Source: Capitella teleta
Taxonomy: Eukaryota > Annelida > Polychaeta > Capitellidae
DNA length: 64,000 nt
NCBI GenBank assembly: GCA_000328365.1
Contig: KB302654.1
Span: 93,569 to 157,568, forward strand
Direction of reading: 5' to 3'
Position 1 is the first letter of the stretch. Every line of letters begins with the position of its first letter. The position numbers and the translations under genes were made by a program. The notes beneath the pieces were generated by a model. That model saw only the letters and a program-made list of their open reading frames with translations. It had not been told where the DNA came from and ran no database searches. Of the stretch, positions 60,657 to 64,000 are shown one piece after another.

Positions 60657-62263
60657 ATAAATTCTAAAGTTATTAGATAGATAACACAACATGTTATGAC
60701 GTATATAAAACGATTCTAAACATATACACCAGAGGGCGCTGTATGTGTTGTTTGCTAATTCCCGTCAAGTCAACTAACTTAAATGCAATGTGTTTTTTAA
60801 CTCTAACTCCTTTTTCTAGCCTATTTCATGCTCAATTTGACTCTCAGAATAGTTTTTATTGTTCGAGAGACAATTACAGACAGGATGTTTCACTCTAAAG
60901 CCAATCTGTTAAATTAAGAATGTATCCTGAGCTCTACACTTTTGCAGCTCCAGAATAATGAAAATTGACTGACACATTCCCTAGAAATCTGAAGTTTCAA
61001 CATAATTATTCTGCCATTGTTCCATAGTCATGCAATAGGCTTAGAGGATCAATATTAATTAATCAGCCCTCAGGCTTCACAATCATATTTCATAATATCA
61101 CAAACTTGGCCGAAACTGGCGAAACATGAGAATATATGAAGAGAAATAAACACATTGCACACCTGCCTGATTGCTTGCAGATTTTCAAGAAACTTAACTT
61201 CAGAATGTATTCTCTGAATTAGTTGTATTCTGTATGAGACGATAGCTTATATGCTCATCATGTTAATTGATATTTTTTAAATGTCAGAGCCACTCAGATG
61301 TCATTGATGGCTGAGATCCCTGGGTAGGGGTCAAGTAACAACATATAGCATCTCTTTCATTAGAGGAATTGTTTCATTCTGCAGATGGTTGAGATTGGTT
61401 CATTTAAGCAATAACCAGCAACACTGTTTATCTGTACTTGGTACATTGCAAGTTTTTCTTTGTCATTTAAAATGTGATCATGCATTACAATTGCATTGAA
61501 GTTAGTTTTAATACAATTTTCAATGATATCAGCTTTCTACATGATTTCATAACTTAGCTGTTCCAAGCGATTTACTTTGCTAACTTCTTTTATTCTTTTA
61601 CACACACGGCGATTTTCTTTCATGGTTACACCCAGAAGTACTGCAAAGATTTCGTATGCATTGATTTGATTTGAAAGGCAGTGCGAGGCCTCAAACGGTT
61701 TGATTTTTCCTTAATATTTATGTATTTTAAAGGTAAAAGGGTAAAAGGGTAAAGGTAAAAAGGTAAAAGTTCAATGATAATTCAGCTGCAATATTTCTGT
61801 GGGTCTTTAAATTGAAAATTCTCAAATTATTTACTTCATCATTCTCATTTTTGTACTCGTGGGTACTAGTACTGAATCTTCTTTCAGGTCCTCTTCTGAT
61901 CTCGAGGCTTAATGGCCTCTTACGATGAGCTCCTCAATCTGCTCATGATTGATAATTATTTCATTTTAAATATTCAATTGGTCTGGAAACTTCTTTATTT
62001 GTTCATTATTTTTTGTTTGTGCCCTTTGACCTTGTGAAATAATGTACTCTACGCTCATGTGAGAGAAATTATCTTTTCTAAATTAAAAAAAAAAACTGCC
62101 CAAGTTGGTTCATATTACAGAGCTCTGTATTAAAAATTACGTTATGTGGATATTAAACATGCAGGAGCAAAGACCATTTGCCATGTCAGAGAAGTGATTA
62201 AGCGGCTTGCCTCTGAAGAGGATATGATACTAAGTGCTTTCTGTGTGTCTTGTGCCCGTGTAG
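60657..62263. other. Upstream region/intron of the PAK-like gene
   Basis: AT-rich with a GGTAAAA-type short tandem at about 61730-61769. A splice acceptor (CTTGTGCCCGTGTAG) ends at 62263, so any 5' untranslated exon lies in or before this stretch. None can be pinpointed. Confidence 0.45.
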
Positions 62264-62284
62264 GCCTGCTCATTGCTGTGAACC

Positions 62285-62478
62285 ATGTCTGGTTTCATGG
62301 GCAAAATATTCCCAAAGAAGAAGAAGAGCACGTCACAATTGGAAGATGACAACGGAGGAATGGTCATCTCTGGCCCCACGGACGTCAAGCACGAATGGCA
62401 CGTGGGGGTCGACCATGAAGGTCACATCACTGGCATGCCCCCTGCCTGGTCCAACTGGCTTCAGACCTCTAACATCAG
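62285..62478 (+). CDS. PAK-like protein, alternative CRIB exon A
   Basis: After acceptor AG at 62262-62263 and a 21-nt leader, ATG opens 64 codons plus two bases. It ends AG at donor GTATTT (phase 2). The product begins MSGFMGKIFPKKKK (basic stretch), then a CRIB motif from residue 28: ISGPTDVKHEWHVG, followed by ITGMPPAWSNWLQTSNI. CRIB binds GTP-loaded Cdc42/Rac, and W..xLQTSNI after it matches the start of the autoinhibitory segment of group I PAK kinases. The conserved F before K-H is Val here. The short pre-CRIB leader is more like group II PAKs. The kinase domain lies outside the window. Confidence 0.85.
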
Positions 62479-62510
62479 GTATTTTAATCTCCTCTTCTCT
62501 TACTTTCTAG
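62479..62510 (+). other. 32-nt spacer between CRIB exons A and B
   Basis: Contains the donor of exon A and the pyrimidine-rich acceptor of exon B. At 32 nt it is too short for ordinary metazoan splicing, so A and B should not be joined to each other. If they were joined, the frame would hit TAA at once (AG+A, TAA). Reading through unspliced gives a stop at 62546-62548. Confidence 0.75.
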
Positions 62511-62528
62511 ATAATGTCGTAGCGCACA

Positions 62529-62725
62529 ATGTCGGGCCTGTTGAGTAAGTTACGTCGGGGCAGCCGTGGTCGTTTTGATATCGTACACGAGGATAATGAG
62601 ATTAAGGAAATTTCCCCACCCTCGGCTTTCAAGCATGAGATCCATGTCGATTTCGATGAGGAGTCCGGGGGCTTCGTTGGCCTGCCCCCCGCCTGGGGTC
62701 ATTGGTTGCAAGCCTCGAATATCAG
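62529..62725 (+). CDS. PAK-like protein, alternative CRIB exon B
   Basis: Acceptor TACTTTCTAG ends at 62510. An 18-nt leader with a two-codon upstream ORF (ATGTCGTAG) precedes the ATG, then 65 codons plus two bases end AG at donor GTCAGT (phase 2). The product begins MSGLLSKLRRGSRGR. The CRIB is at residue 28: ISPPSAFKHEIHVD, then GGFVGLPPAWGHWLQASNI. Motif positions coincide residue for residue with exon A up to the loop, where B is one residue longer. The CRIB glycine is Asp here while the Phe lost in A is kept. Clearly a diverged tandem duplicate of exon A. Confidence 0.85.
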
Positions 62726-64000
62726 GTCAGTGGAATGATCAGTTTGGATTCACGGCAGCGAACTTGGCTTCTTTCTTAATGTCTTTGATGCTTTTTCTGT
62801 TAGTTGTGTGATAAAAATGTTTGTTTGAATGTGGAATTGCAACTGATTCATAAGGGAGCAGCACTTTTTTTGGATTTTTATTATTTCCCCAATCACTATT
62901 AACACGTCAAATCTTGATTTACTTCTCATTCATTAGCCATAACTGTGATAATTTTACCAGTCTTATGTAGTGTGTGATAAATATGTATAGCCACTAATAC
63001 TAATTGTGTATTGGTTTTGGTGTTTTAATAGCTGTGAAATTTTTGAATTAATGAATGATAATTATTAATCGTTCGTTGTACATATGTTGTTGTGATTTAA
63101 TATTGTCAGAAGCCTGCATTCACAATTTGATCATTTTTGACTCCCAACCTTTTTCTCTTTAACGTTCATGTTCCACCCTCACTTGGCTGGTCTGTTTGCA
63201 ACTTGGCTTCTGTACAAGTTCCATCACAAAGTTGTTCAATTGGAAGTCTGACGCTCAAGTATAAAGGAGTTTTCTCATAATTATGTATGGATAAAAGACA
63301 TGAGAGAAGGGATCCTAATTAATTATTTGAATCGACTGGATAGACTGTGGTAAACATCATAAATTTATTATAGATTAATTGAATTAATTATTTCACTGAT
63401 TTGTCTACATTTTGTTTTCCCGTTGAGCCATAACCCTGAGCACTGCCTGCTGCTTGAATTAGACTGGAATTTTACACCATTATTTATTATTATTAATTAA
63501 TCTCTGCATTTTTATTTTTTAAGTTAAGTAAATAATGTGTCCTTTATCTAATTGTGTTGTTAATGATAACTGTCCTTCAGACAGTTTCTTGATTGATTGA
63601 TTGACTCATTAATTTGATTTATCAAGTTTTAGTTATATAATTCTTGTATTTTCCCAATGATAAGTGAAAATTGATGTCATTCAATTTCTTCAAGGTTGCA
63701 TGTTAAATTGTTAATTAATTATCTGTGTCTTTGAAGTTTGATGTCGTAGGACCTTCATCACTTGTAATTTATTGCTGTGCAGTTTCATGGAAGCTGAATT
63801 TGAATTCAATTACCTCGGGCGGTTTATCCCTTACGCTCAGTGCAACTTTAGACTCATTTCGTTGTGCCGGGTCACATATTATATTCTCTCGCATTATAAT
63901 TAATTAATTATTGCTTTGAGGAGATGCAGCGGCAGAGTTGTTACAGTACTCTCCTGGAGAGGGCGTTGACCCCTGGAGGTTGTTTCAAGATACCATTCTT
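62726..64000 (+). other. Downstream intron of the PAK-like gene (open at the edge)
   Basis: AT-rich, no third CRIB exon and no kinase sequence. A frame open to the window end from about 63924 has only weak acceptor context and does not resemble PAK sequence. The next PAK exon is presumably beyond the window. Confidence 0.5.

Noticed and set aside
63924-64000. Frame open to the right edge as the next PAK exon
   Set aside because: Weak acceptor context, and the encoded residues do not resemble the segment following the CRIB in PAK kinases.

Overview
The window looks like gene-poor nuclear DNA from a marine invertebrate bilaterian. The reasons are a classical intron-split Wnt5, a metazoan Shaker-type (Kv1) channel, CR1/L2-type LINE debris, mariner-like termini, long AT-rich spacers, many homopolymer and microsatellite tracts, and two 50-N scaffold gaps (29045-29094, 59428-59477). 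I cannot name the species; echinoderm, hemichordate and lophotrochozoan all remain possible.

Three protein-coding loci are well supported, all on the + strand. (1) 21090-22466 is an uninterrupted Kv1 potassium channel of 458 residues with an unusually short C-terminus and no charge at the first S4 position. (2) 41876-54772 is a complete Wnt5 in four coding exons. The exons join in frame to 365 residues with a signal peptide, 24 cysteines in the mature protein and the acylated-serine motif. (3) 62285-62725 is the 5' coding part of a PAK-like (p21-activated kinase) gene. It has two tandem CRIB-encoding exons, each with its own splice acceptor, start codon and phase-2 donor, 32 nt apart. They look mutually exclusive and are the most interesting signal here. 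The rest of that gene lies beyond the right edge.

1-21 kb holds no confident gene: a pair of 215-bp direct repeats, a tRNA-like A/B-box remnant, a hairpin, an 82-bp minisatellite and two doubtful ORFs. 22.5-41.7 kb is spacer with two LINE pieces, a mariner-like terminus, an ORF-bearing repeat unit of unknown family, simple repeats and a clear 691-bp Tc1/mariner-type MITE. 41.7-55.4 kb is Wnt5, whose introns carry a possible LINE tail and a hAT-like end beside the exon 3 acceptor. 55.4-62.2 kb has the second, inverted ORF-bearing unit, a matching mariner-like terminus, a perfect hairpin, a CCGCGAA-rich repeat and a duplication with a filler copied from 1.7 kb away.

The three genes have no obvious shared pathway, although Wnt5 noncanonical signalling and Rac/Cdc42-PAK effectors often act in the same cell-polarity programmes. 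A short motif, TGCGTTATG/CATAACGCA, occurs about ten times, far above chance.
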